64,000 bases of DNA from Cyanobacteria bacterium RI_101 (GCA_016471375.1 WGLZ01000030.1:34927-98926), one strand, 5' to 3'; positions 46,320 to 54,945 are shown, numbered from the stretch's first letter. Numbers and translations are program-made. Notes: generated from the letters alone by a model not told the origin.

Positions 46320-46568
46320 ATGGATACAATCAAAGCTCTTGACTTAAATGAAATTCCAGACAAACTTCCTGAAATACTGAAACTTATTCAAGAAGGTAAC
46401 AGCTTGATCCTGACTCAAGCGGATCAACCTATCGCTGAAATTAAACCCATTACCACTAAAACAAAAAAGCGCCGTCCGATTGGTTTGTGTCAAGGAGAAT
46501 TTATTGTCCCCGACAACTTTAACGATCCACTCCCAGAAGATATTATCAAACTTTTTGACAATCCATGA
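46320..46568 (+). CDS. Phd/YefM-type antitoxin (first Phd/PIN pair)
   Basis: 82 residues. The N-terminal DNA-binding part (LNEIPDKLPEILKLIQEGNS) and ILTQADQPIAEIKPI strand are typical of cyanobacterial Phd-like antitoxins to PIN toxins. The C-terminal KRRPIGLCQGEFIVPDNF would neutralise the toxin. ATGA overlap with the toxin gene. The dispersed repeat immediately upstream may supply its promoter. Confidence 0.85.
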   Translation: MDTIKALDLNEIPDKLPEILKLIQEGNSLILTQADQPIAEIKPITTKTKKRRPIGLCQGEFIVPDNFNDPLPEDIIKLFDNP

Positions 46569-46951
46569 ATATTCTCTTAGATACCCATATTTTTCTATGG
46601 TTTATCAGCAATAGTAATCAATTATCGGATTACTACTACGACATTATTAGCGATCAGGAGAATAAAGTTTATCTTAGTGTCGTTTCTATTTGGGAAGCTA
46701 TTATTAAATATCAAATTGGTAAATTATCTTTTCCAGAATCCCCTGAAATTTACCTTCCCAAACAACGCAAAAGACATTCTATTAAAAGTTTATCAATAAA
46801 TGAGTTAACTATTACTAGGCTAACTGAGTTGCCGCCACTACACCGTGACCCTTTTGACCGTTTGTTAATTTGTCAAGCCTTACATCATAATTTTCAAATG
46901 ATTACAGAAGATCATAAAATTCTTTCCTATCCTATAATCTCTTTTGTGTAG
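46565..46951 (+). CDS. PIN-domain toxin (VapC-like, first pair)
   Basis: 128 residues. The acidic residues of the PIN ribonuclease site are in place: Asp6 in NILLDTHIFLWF, Glu in VVSIWEAIIKY, and the Asp residues in LHRDPFDRLLICQA and ITEDHKIL. Such toxins cut tRNA or other RNA when the antitoxin is lost. It overlaps the antitoxin stop by four bases. The region is AT-rich compared with the core genes. Confidence 0.9.
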   Translation: MNILLDTHIFLWFISNSNQLSDYYYDIISDQENKVYLSVVSIWEAIIKYQIGKLSFPESPEIYLPKQRKRHSIKSLSINELTITRLTELPPLHRDPFDRLLICQALHHNFQMITEDHKILSYPIISFV

Positions 46952-46966
46952 AACTTTTCTAGCTAT

Positions 46967-47248
46967 ATGAAAAAAATCAACTATGATAAAGAGACTGACG
47001 CTCTTTTGATTGAACTCTCTGACGAGCCAATCGCCTATGCCGATCAGGAAAGTGACGTTATCCTACACTATTCTCAAGAAAATCAGCTTGTATTAGTCGA
47101 AATTCTGGATTTTTGTCATCTCCAAGATAAATGTCTTGGAATCATACCCATTGAATCTTCTAGTAAACTCGATAAATTAGTGAATCGCCCTGATGTCATT
47201 GTCGGCGATCCCGAAGACCTCGTGCAGATAACCTGGGACTTACGATAG
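46967..47248 (+). CDS. DUF2283 protein without partner
   Basis: 93 residues. KINYDKETDALLIELSDEPI, the DVILHY strand and LVLVEILDF fit DUF2283. It follows the PIN toxin by 15 bases and has no recognisable DUF4258 neighbour, so it is an orphan antitoxin-like gene or a third member of the operon. Confidence 0.75.
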   Translation: MKKINYDKETDALLIELSDEPIAYADQESDVILHYSQENQLVLVEILDFCHLQDKCLGIIPIESSSKLDKLVNRPDVIVGDPEDLVQITWDLR

Positions 47249-47272
47249 TGATCTTGTCTAGAAGAGTTATGC

Positions 47273-47296
47273 AGTCGGCGCTGTAAAATCTGCTAT
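47273..47296. repeat. Island repeat, partial copy
   Basis: AGTCGGCGCTGTAAAATCTG followed by CTAT is identical to the core of the repeats at 46227 and 48467. It lies 34 bases before the second Phd/PIN pair, the same placement as copy 1 before the first pair. Confidence 0.8.
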
Positions 47297-47329
47297 TATC
47301 TATGATTATCCCAGCTATTCACTAAAACA

Positions 47330-47560
47330 ATGAAAACTATCAATAAAAATAAACTGAAAGAAAACTTAATAGAACTGTTGCGGTTAGTTGAGGTTGAAGG
47401 GGAAGAAATTTTAGTCACTGATGGAGAGAAAACAGTTGCGAAAATCTCCCAATATCAACCTTCTTCAAGCACTGAAGAATTATTTAAAGATATGCGGGGT
47501 AAAGTTCAATACTTTGAAGATTTAACCACTCCAACGACAGAAGAATGGACAAAAACATGA
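47330..47560 (+). CDS. Phd-type antitoxin (second Phd/PIN pair)
   Basis: 76 residues: INKNKLKENLIELLRLVEVE, EEILVTDGEKTVAKISQY and an acidic C-terminus with LFKDMRGKVQYFEDL. The GEKTVAKI strand is the Phd hallmark. It overlaps the PIN toxin gene. Confidence 0.82.
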   Translation: MKTINKNKLKENLIELLRLVEVEGEEILVTDGEKTVAKISQYQPSSSTEELFKDMRGKVQYFEDLTTPTTEEWTKT

Positions 47561-47949
47561 ATATTGTTCTTGATACTTGTGCTTTAATTTGGTGGAGTTT
47601 AGATCCTGATAAACTTTCCCCCAAAGCCAAAGTAGCGTGTGAGCGGATGGAGCAACTGAAAAATGGCATTGTTCCATCGATAGCCATTTGGGAAATAGCG
47701 CTCAAAGTCAAAAATAGTAAGTTAAACTTAGGAGTAAGCCTCGATGATTACATGATTGCGCTTAAAAAATCTCATGTTATCCAAATTATTCCAATTGATG
47801 AAACAATTTGGCTAGAAAGTGTCAAGTTAAAATGGGAACATCGAGATCCCGCTGATAGAGTTGTGGTCGCTATTGCTGAACAATATCATGGTTCTATTAT
47901 CACGGCGGATCAAAAAATAGCTAATTTCTATACTTCTGTAATTTGGTAA
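47557..47949 (+). CDS. PIN-domain toxin (second pair)
   Basis: 130 residues from the ATG at 47557, which overlaps the antitoxin TGA as ATGA; another in-frame ATG at 47545 would add four residues. PIN-site residues: Asp in NIVLDTCALIWWSL, Glu in SIAIWEIALKV, Asp residues in EHRDPADRVVVAIA and ITADQKIA. It is clearly divergent from the first PIN protein, so the two pairs were acquired separately. Confidence 0.88.
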   Translation: MNIVLDTCALIWWSLDPDKLSPKAKVACERMEQLKNGIVPSIAIWEIALKVKNSKLNLGVSLDDYMIALKKSHVIQIIPIDETIWLESVKLKWEHRDPADRVVVAIAEQYHGSIITADQKIANFYTSVIW

Positions 47950-48054
47950 ATTCATAATGCTCTAGAATTAGAAATTTTTAATTATTTAACAAACTATCAT
48001 CCTAAAGGCGCCGGTCAGCCAACCATAAAAAAATTAACGATTTTTCTTAATTCT

Positions 48055-48384
48055 ATGAACGCAAAATTAATCGAATCCTTAGTTCAAGTTATTGAATCCC
48101 TCTCCCCAGAAGACTACTCCCTCTTTCAAACAATCCTCTCCACTAGAAATATCCAAAAAACAGAGGGCGTTTGTGGCGGTCATGCTCGTATTCGTAATAC
48201 CCGTATTCCGGTTTGGACTATTATTTCTCTTCAAAAACAAGGCGCTGACGATCAAGAATTACTCCATAACTTCCCAGTCTTGACCGCATTTGATTTAGTC
48301 ACGGTCAGAAATTATTATCAAGAACACTCTTCGGAAATTGATAACATTATTACTTCTTATAACTCAGAAGATGAAAATGGCTAG
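48055..48384 (+). CDS. DUF433 protein, putative antitoxin
   Basis: 109 residues. The DUF433 core is GVCGGHARIRNTRIPVWTII, followed by LLHNFPVLTAFDLVTVRNYY. These winged-helix-like proteins normally precede a DUF5615 (PIN-like) partner; here the partner begins eight bases before this stop but is truncated. An N-terminal extension (SLVQVIESLSPEDYSLFQTI) is common in cyanobacteria. Confidence 0.85.
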   Translation: MNAKLIESLVQVIESLSPEDYSLFQTILSTRNIQKTEGVCGGHARIRNTRIPVWTIISLQKQGADDQELLHNFPVLTAFDLVTVRNYYQEHSSEIDNIITSYNSEDENG

Positions 48385-48490
48385 ATTTTATAGTAACGAA
48401 AACTTACCCTTAGCAATTGTCAACTCTTTACGAAGTGTTGGACATGATGTCTTAACTTCCCTCTACACGGCGCCGGTCAGTCAACCCTAA
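48377..48490 (+). pseudogene. Truncated DUF5615 (PIN-like) toxin
   Basis: The frame from 48377 reads MARFYSNENLPLAIVNSLRS, then VGHDVLTS, the N-terminus of DUF5615. It is then interrupted by LYTAPVSQP and a stop at 48488-48490. The foreign tail is coded by copy 2 of the island repeat. A full DUF5615 protein has about 110 residues; only about 28 remain. Confidence 0.8.
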
Positions 48491-48531
48491 CCAATGGAGA
48501 AGTCGGCGCTGTAAAATCTGATATCCTTAAA
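48467..48531. repeat. Island repeat, copy 2 (about 65 bp)
   Basis: ACGGCGCCGGTCAGTCAACC, CTAACCAATGG, AAGTCGGCGCTGTAAAATCT and GATATCCTTAAA match copy 1 nearly base for base. Its left border is the point where the DUF5615 sequence breaks off. It is followed by an AT-rich stretch and a HicB-like gene. Confidence 0.85.
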
Positions 48532-48596
48532 AACAATAAAAAGCGTTATTTTCAAACTTACACTATAATTTAATTATCAACTTTCAAAACAATTCC

Positions 48597-48749
48597 ATGA
48601 AAATTAAAGTGATTATCCATCAAGAAGAGGACGGTTATTGGGCGGAGGTTCCTGCCATTCCCGGTTGCGCAACCCAGGGCGACAGCTTTGAAGAACTGCT
48701 CCAAAATTTATACGAAGCCATTGAAGGCTGTCTATTAGTTTGGAATTAG
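48597..48749 (+). CDS. HicB-like antitoxin, short
   Basis: 50 residues. [38 protein letters not shown] and YEAIEGCLL are the partial RNase H-like HicB fold. Typical members go on for another 15-25 residues with a dimer or DNA-binding end; here the frame stops after VWN. No HicA toxin is found on either side, so this is an orphan or a decaying remnant. Confidence 0.75.
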   Translation: MKIKVIIHQEEDGYWAEVPAIPGCATQGDSFEELLQNLYEAIEGCLLVWN

Positions 48750-48825
48750 CCGAAACCAGCCGCCGCCATCGCCTCATCCGTCTGTGGAAAAAATCTCCGG
48801 CGCTTTTTTGTTCGCGCTCTTAACC

Positions 48826-49917
48826 ATGAATCCCGACGAGCTTTTAGACAGTTACGACTACCTCTTGCCCCCGGAGGCCATCGCCCAATGCCCGGCGACG
48901 CCTCGGGATCATTCCCGGTTGTTAGTTATTCATTCGCCTCAAGAACATTGTCATCAACGGTTTTTTGACTTGCCCCAATGGCTCCGCCCCGGGGATCTGT
49001 TAGTGGTTAACGACACTAAAGTCATTCCCGCCCGCCTTCTGGGAGAAACGGCTCAGGGACAGCCCGCGGAAAGTTTACTGCTTCAGGAACTCTCTCCCCG
49101 GCGCTGGTTAGCCTTGGTGAAACCGGGTAAACGCTTCCGCCCCGGCGCCGAACTTTTTTTTCCTTCCCCGACTAATCCCCGACTAGCGCCGCTCAAAGCG
49201 ATAGTGGTTGACCGAGACGACGCCACCGGCGGCAGGATTTTGGAGTTTGCCTTACCCCCGGAGCAAAGTTTAGGGGAAATTTTAGACGACTACGGACAGA
49301 TTCCCTTCCCTCCCTACGTCTCGGAAAGCGCCGCCCAGCCGGAACAGTACCAAACCGTCTATAGCCAGACTCCCGGCGCCGTCGCGGCGCCGACCGCGGG
49401 TCTCCACTTTACCCCGGAACTCTTGGCGGCGCTGGCTCGCAAAGGTATTCAGAAAACCGCCGTTACCCTCCACGTAGGGGTGGGGACCTTTCGCCCGGTG
49501 GAAACGGCCCAGATTACAGATCATGTCATGCATCAGGAATGGGTGGAAATTCCTCCCGCCGCGGTGGCCGCGATTCAAGAAACCCGGGCCCGGGGCGGAC
49601 GGATCATCGCCGTGGGCACCACCGTTGTGCGCTCCCTAGAAGGGGTATTGACTCAGTTAGACCAAGAATCCCTAACCCCCTTCCGGGGGGAGGTGAATTT
49701 GTTTATCTATCCCGGCTATCGTTGGCGCCTAGTGGACGGGCTGATTACTAATTTCCACTTACCCAAGTCCAGTTTGTTGATGTTAGTCAGCGCCCTTATT
49801 GGTCGGCCCCGTCTTTTGGCGCTGTATCAGGAGGCGATTGACCAAAAATACCGTTTTTATTCTTTTGGGGACGCCATGCTCATTTTACCGGAGGCTCGAT
49901 ATAATTGGAGTCCCTAG
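48826..49917 (+). CDS. queA: tRNA preQ1(34) S-adenosylmethionine ribosyltransferase-isomerase
   Basis: 363 residues from the ATG at 48826 ([20 protein letters not shown]); the upstream GTG frame is not conserved. Signatures: [59 protein letters not shown] and [14 protein letters not shown]. The enzyme adds the cyclopentene ring to preQ1 in tRNA, the penultimate queuosine step. queF, an earlier step, lies 9 kb away. It marks the return to GC-rich core sequence. Confidence 0.97.
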   Translation: MNPDELLDSYDYLLPPEAIAQCPATPRDHSRLLVIHSPQEHCHQRFFDLPQWLRPGDLLVVNDTKVIPARLLGETAQGQPAESLLLQELSPRRWLALVKPGKRFRPGAELFFPSPTNPRLAPLKAIVVDRDDATGGRILEFALPPEQSLGEILDDYGQIPFPPYVSESAAQPEQYQTVYSQTPGAVAAPTAGLHFTPELLAALARKGIQKTAVTLHVGVGTFRPVETAQITDHVMHQEWVEIPPAAVAAIQETRARGGRIIAVGTTVVRSLEGVLTQLDQESLTPFRGEVNLFIYPGYRWRLVDGLITNFHLPKSSLLMLVSALIGRPRLLALYQEAIDQKYRFYSFGDAMLILPEARYNWSP

Positions 49918-49968
49918 GCCTTAGCCCCTCTGTTCAATCCTCTTAAACCGCCGGTTTGAGTCATCCCC

Positions 49969-51036
49969 ATGGATAAATCTTCAAAAACCACCCTTACGCC
50001 CCAAACGCCCCCGAAGCCTTGGTGGCGCCGGGGAATTTTTAGCGACAAGGGGTTAATCGGGCGCTGGCTCCATCCACTGCTCAGTCTCTTTTTTGGCAAC
50101 CGGGAGACGGTGAGCGAGAGCGACCTCTTTCTCCACAACCGGGCCATGACGGATCTCCGGGTGCTGGGCAAAAACGCGGAGGTCTTGGACGACGTCAAGT
50201 TTGGCAAGGAAGAGTTTTTGATTTACGTCAAGCTCAAATATTTACTCACTAAGCATATTGGCGAATACGCCGATTTAGACGATAGCGTCACCCTTTTGCA
50301 GTTGGCCATCGACGCCAAAGATAGCTTCATCGCCATTGACCAGACGGAATTGCGGTTCCGCGGCTCAAAGCAACAGGACTTTTACCAATATGTCGAGGGG
50401 CTTTTAGGTAGCTTTAAATCCACTGAAGAATTTCGGCAAAACGTCCAAACCAAATTAGCGGAAATGATCCTTCAGGTGAAGACCGAAGAAGGACGAATCG
50501 CTCTAGAAAGTTACTCTAAGCATTTAGATCGTCTTTCGGAAAAGGAACTGGGCTTAAAACTCCTCTCTTTGTTTAAAGCCTATCAACTGGCTGACTATTC
50601 CATTTTGCGCCGGATCTCGGAATTGATCCAAACCCTAGACAAGCGGGATTTACACACCTACGAACCGCTGACGCCGCTAGTTATGGCTAATTTTGACGCT
50701 TTCGATAAACTCCGCAAAATTATTAGCGTCTCTAAGGATAAAAATAATCCTGATACCTATGCGCGGATTATTCAAGTGATTGGCCTATTTTACCGTTACG
50801 GCCTTTCTTTCATGCAGTTTGAGGAATTGATGGGCATCTTAAAACGCTGGTATCGCCCCTATCAAACGGTGATTGGCATTCGAGAGGCGCGTCCGCCCCA
50901 CAAGTTCAAACAACCCCCTTCCTTTCAGGAAACGATTCCCGGCGAAGCGGTCTATATGAAGTACAAAAAATGGCTCACCGATCCCAAAACCGGTATGGTC
51001 TATGTCGATTTTGATACGGAGGAAACCGCCCTCTAA
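49969..51036 (+). CDS. Unknown cyanobacterial protein, paralogue A of a tandem pair
   Basis: 355 residues. After a basic, proline-containing start and a hydrophobic patch (WLHPLLSLFF), the protein is helical. Landmarks are VKFGKEEFLIYVKLKYLLTK, AKDSFIAIDQTELRFRGSKQ, QDFYQYVEGLL and the end KYKKWLTDPKTGMVYVDFD. No catalytic motif is evident. The neighbour at 51118 shares nearly all these landmarks, so the pair arose by tandem duplication. Cytoplasmic by appearance. Confidence 0.75.
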   Translation: MDKSSKTTLTPQTPPKPWWRRGIFSDKGLIGRWLHPLLSLFFGNRETVSESDLFLHNRAMTDLRVLGKNAEVLDDVKFGKEEFLIYVKLKYLLTKHIGEYADLDDSVTLLQLAIDAKDSFIAIDQTELRFRGSKQQDFYQYVEGLLGSFKSTEEFRQNVQTKLAEMILQVKTEEGRIALESYSKHLDRLSEKELGLKLLSLFKAYQLADYSILRRISELIQTLDKRDLHTYEPLTPLVMANFDAFDKLRKIISVSKDKNNPDTYARIIQVIGLFYRYGLSFMQFEELMGILKRWYRPYQTVIGIREARPPHKFKQPPSFQETIPGEAVYMKYKKWLTDPKTGMVYVDFDTEETAL

Positions 51037-51117
51037 TCTTCTGACCGTAGGAATTAGCGGCTAGATACGCTAGGATAGTCTTGCTTTCTGGTAGATTGTC
51101 CCCGCCTAAACCCGTCT

Positions 51118-52155
51118 ATGACCAACCCCGCCCAAGAACCTCTGACCAGCGCCGACGCCCAATCGACCCAACCGTGGTGGAACCGTCCTGTCACGGGAGA
51201 GGGGGGGTTGTTGAGCGATCTTCTCAAGAAGTCGGGCAAGCAAGACGTGCCGGAGTCCGCCATCACTCAGTGGAAACGCCAAATGTTGGATATTCGGGTC
51301 TTCGCCAAAACAGCGGAGGCCATTGACAGTGATAAGTTCGGCGCCGAAGAATTTTTGATGTTTGTCAAAACCAAATATATGCTCTCTAAGGGAATTGGAG
51401 AATACGCCGGTCTTTATGAAAGCGCTCGTTTGCTACAACTCGCTATTAACGCCAAGGATTCTTTCATCGCCATCGACCAAACAGAACTGCGGTACCGAGG
51501 TTACAAGCAACAAGATTTTTACCAATTTATCGAAGGGCTGTTAAAGACCGGCGCCGATCCTCAGTCCTTTCGTCAACAAGTGACGGAAAAAGCGGGAGAG
51601 TTGGTGATCCAAATTAAGACCTCCGAAGGTCAAGAAGCGATCCAGTCCTACGTAGAACATTTAGATCAAATCTCTGAGAACGAGTTTGGTCTTAAACTGC
51701 TTGCGTTGTTGAAAACTTTTCAATTGACAGACTATTCTGTGCTTAGAACGGTGGCGGATTTGATTTTGAATATCGAGTCCCACCATATTTACAATATTAA
51801 TCAACTGGCGAATATCGTCGCCCAGAATCTAAACCAGTTTGAGAAGTTGAGCAAGATTATCGAACTCTCCGACTCCCAAAATAATCCCCAGAGTTACGCG
51901 GCCATCGTCCAATATATTATCCTCAGCCATCAACACGAAATTTCCTATTTGAAATTCAACGAGCTGATGCGGGTTCTGCGCAAATGGTACCGCTACTACC
52001 AAAGTCTGCGGGAGATTCTCGATAACCATCCCGCCAACCAGTTTAAACAGCCCCCCGAGTTTGCCGAAGCGATTCCAGGAGAAACTTTGTATGTCAAATA
52101 CCTCAAGTGGTTAACGGACAAAAAGACGGGCTTGGTTTACATGGACTTGACCTAA
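51118..52155 (+). CDS. Unknown cyanobacterial protein, paralogue B of a tandem pair
   Basis: 345 residues. The shared landmarks with paralogue A are WWNRP near the N-terminus, DKFGAEEFLMFVKTKYMLSK, AKDSFIAIDQTELRYRGYKQ, QDFYQFIEGLL, KLLALLKTFQLTDYSVLR and VKYLKWLTDKKTGLVYMDL. It differs mainly in the first 50 residues, where A has a hydrophobic patch. It lies 81 bases after A, and its stop overlaps the convergent Uma2 gene by four bases. Confidence 0.75.
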   Translation: MTNPAQEPLTSADAQSTQPWWNRPVTGEGGLLSDLLKKSGKQDVPESAITQWKRQMLDIRVFAKTAEAIDSDKFGAEEFLMFVKTKYMLSKGIGEYAGLYESARLLQLAINAKDSFIAIDQTELRYRGYKQQDFYQFIEGLLKTGADPQSFRQQVTEKAGELVIQIKTSEGQEAIQSYVEHLDQISENEFGLKLLALLKTFQLTDYSVLRTVADLILNIESHHIYNINQLANIVAQNLNQFEKLSKIIELSDSQNNPQSYAAIVQYIILSHQHEISYLKFNELMRVLRKWYRYYQSLREILDNHPANQFKQPPEFAEAIPGETLYVKYLKWLTDKKTGLVYMDLT

Positions 52156-52796
52156 TCCTCCTCTAGTCCCAATGCCCTTAACCTGGCGGCTAGGCGCTCC
52201 GCCCGTCGGTTGGCGTCCTGGGCCGCTTGATACAATTCCTCTGGAGTGAGCAGTTTTTCCCCGGTATCGAGACGATAAAAACTGATCAGATACTCTTCTG
52301 GCTGGAGTCTTAAGCCCAAAACTTGGCTCCGACCATCGACAATGGGCTGATAAATCCCCGCTTCGTTCAGGCCATAACCCCGGAGTTGTTCCCCAATCCA
52401 TTCGCCGTAGGGATCAAAGAGCCAATACTCTAAAACCCCTAACTCTTGGTACAGCGCCTTTTTAAAACCCAAATCAACGTCTTTTGTCCCTCGGGAAGTC
52501 ACTTCAATAATGATAGCCGGAATTTGTCCACCCTCCCAGAGCTTGTAGTGGGGGTAAAGCCGTTTAGGAATGTCAAAAACCACCATCACATCCGGCGCTA
52601 CTCGACTTTTGGGTTCCCCTTCGACGTAGTATAAAAATTGGTCGGCGAAGACGACGGCGGGCCGGTCTTGCAGGTAGATCCGCAGAAGCGCCAGGGTTGT
52701 CAGGATTGCGAGGACATGTTGCTGAGTTTCGGCCAAGGGTTCTCCGTCGGAACTGGGGTAATCAATCTCTAGGGGGGAAGCGGCGCTGGCAATCAT
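52152..52796 (-). CDS. Uma2 family endonuclease (DUF820)
   Basis: 214 residues. The PD-(D/E)XK-like core of this large cyanobacterial family is visible: SRVAPDVMVVFDIP (Asp), PAIIIEVTSRGTKDVD (Glu) and KKALYQELGVLEYWLFDPYG. The C-terminus is a short Arg/Ala-rich coiled coil. Uma2 proteins are abundant in cyanobacteria and are often linked to mobile DNA. Their biological role is not settled. Confidence 0.88.
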   Translation of the reverse strand: MIASAASPLEIDYPSSDGEPLAETQQHVLAILTTLALLRIYLQDRPAVVFADQFLYYVEGEPKSRVAPDVMVVFDIPKRLYPHYKLWEGGQIPAIIIEVTSRGTKDVDLGFKKALYQELGVLEYWLFDPYGEWIGEQLRGYGLNEAGIYQPIVDGRSQVLGLRLQPEEYLISFYRLDTGEKLLTPEELYQAAQDANRRAERLAARLRALGLEED

Positions 52797-52892
52797 GGGT
52801 TGAGGAGGGGGCTAAGCTATGGCGATAAGTATAGCAATTAATTCTCTGGCGGATGGGCATTAGGGTGAGAGCTTAGGCAAGGTGAGACGCGC

Positions 52893-53627
52893 TTATTTTG
52901 AAGGACTATTCTCCTCATCAATTTTTCGTTTCAGCGCCGCTAATTCATCGTCTATAGTATTCTGTTTCGGCTCCGCTTTAGGTTTTCTCAAAGTTTTAAG
53001 TTTACTCTGGACAGAATGGGATAAAGTAGCGACATTTTTCAACTTTGTCTTCAACACTAAATACTCTAATTGGTAAAGATATAACGTAAAAATAGAAAAA
53101 ATAATAAACCAAGGTTTAGCTGACCAGTTCTGCTCTTCGTTAAGCCAGACGACGCCTCGATCACTGCTAGTATCAAAAATAAAAGTCGCGGCTTTCAGCA
53201 TTCCGCCAGCTAATTTCCCGAGCATTCTCGCTTCGCAATTTTCGGTATATTCTTGAGGGCCAGCGCTACAGTAGAAATTGATGAATGGCCACAATAAAAT
53301 AAGTAAACCAATAAAAGAAATTGTCAAGACTACGGTTGCAAAAAAGCCTTCCCATAAGCTCAGGAGCGCTCGCTTAGAAGTGTTAACGATTTTCCGATAC
53401 CAGAGATAATAATAAAATAAAGAAAAAATTACTATTGGAGTCCCAATACATAGACCAGCCAGAAGGATCATGATCAGGGAATACTCTTGAGAAAATTGAG
53501 AAAATACAATCAAATACCCCGCCATGATTAGGGTAGATAAAGGGAAACCAATCAAGACTAAAATAATCGTCTTTAACCACGAAATAGGATAGGGAAACCA
53601 AATGGGATATTTAGGGTTTATCTTCAC
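52893..53627 (-). CDS. Hypothetical membrane protein
   Basis: 244 residues with about four transmembrane helices (near 18-45, 50-75, 90-115 and 165-190) and a charged C-terminal tail (KLKTLRKPKAEPKQN, ELAALKRKIDEENS). A short loop with three Cys lies between helices 3 and 4. The gene is AT-rich and nearly free of GGCGCC, unlike its flanks, suggesting recent arrival. Not recognised. Confidence 0.7.
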   Translation of the reverse strand: MKINPKYPIWFPYPISWLKTIILVLIGFPLSTLIMAGYLIVFSQFSQEYSLIMILLAGLCIGTPIVIFSLFYYYLWYRKIVNTSKRALLSLWEGFFATVVLTISFIGLLILLWPFINFYCSAGPQEYTENCEARMLGKLAGGMLKAATFIFDTSSDRGVVWLNEEQNWSAKPWFIIFSIFTLYLYQLEYLVLKTKLKNVATLSHSVQSKLKTLRKPKAEPKQNTIDDELAALKRKIDEENSPSK

Positions 53628-53694
53628 TTTTAATCTCCAATTTGAAAAGAATTTTTAAAGTGACGCCATTGGGGTTTAGACATTCAGGCTAGGC

Positions 53695-53802
53695 TTATAG
53701 CGGTATTCTCTCGACTGAAGGACAATCTAATAGCTCAAACTCTTCATTCGAGCACTGAGCGTAGTCGAAGTGCGTCTCTCACCAATCTGCAAGCCGCTAT
53801 AA
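53695..53802. mobile_element. MITE-like element with TTATAGCGG ends (short copy)
   Basis: 108 bases starting TTATAGCGGTATTCTCTCGA and ending ATCTGCAAGCCGCTATAA. The ends are inverted repeats and match, in inverse order, those of the 240-base unit at 27842-28081. The inside contains a CACTGAGCGTAGTCGAAGTG repeat. It lies in the 215-base gap between the AT-rich membrane gene and the DUF2231 gene. Confidence 0.82.
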
Positions 53803-53842
53803 CACCACTCCCGCGCCGAGGGGGAGCGGTCAAAGCTAATCC

Positions 53843-54457
53843 CTAGCGTAAAACCTCGTTGGGATTGCCCCCCATTCTTAAAATATGGGCCGCGGTGTTA
53901 TGAACCCCAAATTCCGCGCCCAGTTGAGCGCCGAGGGTGCCGTGGAGCGCCATGTAGATCATTAACAGAAAAGCGGCGACTAGATAGGCGGCGCTGACCT
54001 GAATTTCCCGGTCTTTACGCCAGACAAAACGCTGATAGCCCCGCCAGACCGTCATAGCCGCCATCAGCGCCAGCAGGAGAACGCCGCCGACGCCGTGGAG
54101 CAACATTGTGGTTCCGGCGCCGAGACCCCAATCGCTCAGTTGCTCCGTCGGGGGTTGGGCCAGGAGGATTTCAAAAAAGCCCGCCAGAACGGTAAAGAAG
54201 GAGACGACAACCCCCGCCACGGCGTTATACCAGCCCACGTCGTAAAAACTCCGACGACTAGCGGGAATGGCGAAGGCTTTGAAAATTGGGCGCTCTAAAG
54301 GGAAAAATGTTCCGGCGAAGTCAAAAATCAAGGCGATGATAAACAGGCCAAGGGTAAAGTGAACTAAATTAGGGTGGAGGGGAAAACGGTAGGGGAGGCC
54401 GTTCGTTCCGAGATTTAAGCCTATTTCTTTGACCTGTTGGATGAGATCGGGATTCAT
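53843..54457 (-). CDS. DUF2231 membrane protein (1)
   Basis: The start is set at the ATG at 54457, which overlaps the stop of the upstream DUF2231 gene (ATGA). 204 residues with four to five hydrophobic helices. The family motif HPNLVHFTLGLFIIALIFD is near 30, and WYNAVAGVVVSFFTVLAGFF and GVGGVLLLALM follow. The function is unknown; relatives sometimes sit with electron-transfer or heme proteins. Confidence 0.85.
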   Translation of the reverse strand: MNPDLIQQVKEIGLNLGTNGLPYRFPLHPNLVHFTLGLFIIALIFDFAGTFFPLERPIFKAFAIPASRRSFYDVGWYNAVAGVVVSFFTVLAGFFEILLAQPPTEQLSDWGLGAGTTMLLHGVGGVLLLALMAAMTVWRGYQRFVWRKDREIQVSAAYLVAAFLLMIYMALHGTLGAQLGAEFGVHNTAAHILRMGGNPNEVLR

Positions 54458-54942
54458 GGAATCAGCCCTTCCTTCGTGGCCTGAACCACGGGCAAACTGT
54501 GGAGACCGAAGACCCAATCAATGAGGGAGCCGAGGTAAATTTGCAAACAGACTAAAACCAGAAAAAAGCTAAAAAAGCCGAGATAGACCGCGGGCACTCT
54601 CAGGGGATTCCGGCGCCGGAGGACTCCCCGCCAAGCCGTCAAAGCCACCAACAGCGCCGAGAGAGACCAGCCGTTGACGGTGTGCCAGTTGAGGGCGCTT
54701 TCCGCCGCGGGATAGGCCAAGGCGAGGGCGGCTTCCAGTTGTCCGAAAATGACGGCGAAAAAAATGGCCACCGACGCCGTCACTAGATTCCACCAACTCA
54801 CCTCCAACCACCGGGCGCCTTGGGTTAGATAGCCCCGCAGGTCGCAGAAATAGGCGAAGAAGACCATTGCGATCACGAAATGGACAATGATGGGGTGGAG
54901 GGTGTCGGGATAGGGGAGGTTTTGATTATTGAGCAGGGACAT
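54454..54942 (-). CDS. DUF2231 membrane protein (2)
   Basis: 162 residues, four helices. The family start LPYPDTLHPIIVHFVIAMVF contains the conserved His pair, followed by WWNLVTASVAIFFAVIFGQLE and LNWHTVNGWSL. It is translationally coupled to the second DUF2231 gene. The pair probably forms one membrane complex. It starts three bases after the murB stop on the same strand. Confidence 0.85.
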   Translation of the reverse strand: MSLLNNQNLPYPDTLHPIIVHFVIAMVFFAYFCDLRGYLTQGARWLEVSWWNLVTASVAIFFAVIFGQLEAALALAYPAAESALNWHTVNGWSLSALLVALTAWRGVLRRRNPLRVPAVYLGFFSFFLVLVCLQIYLGSLIDWVFGLHSLPVVQATKEGLIP

Positions 54943-54945
54943 GGC

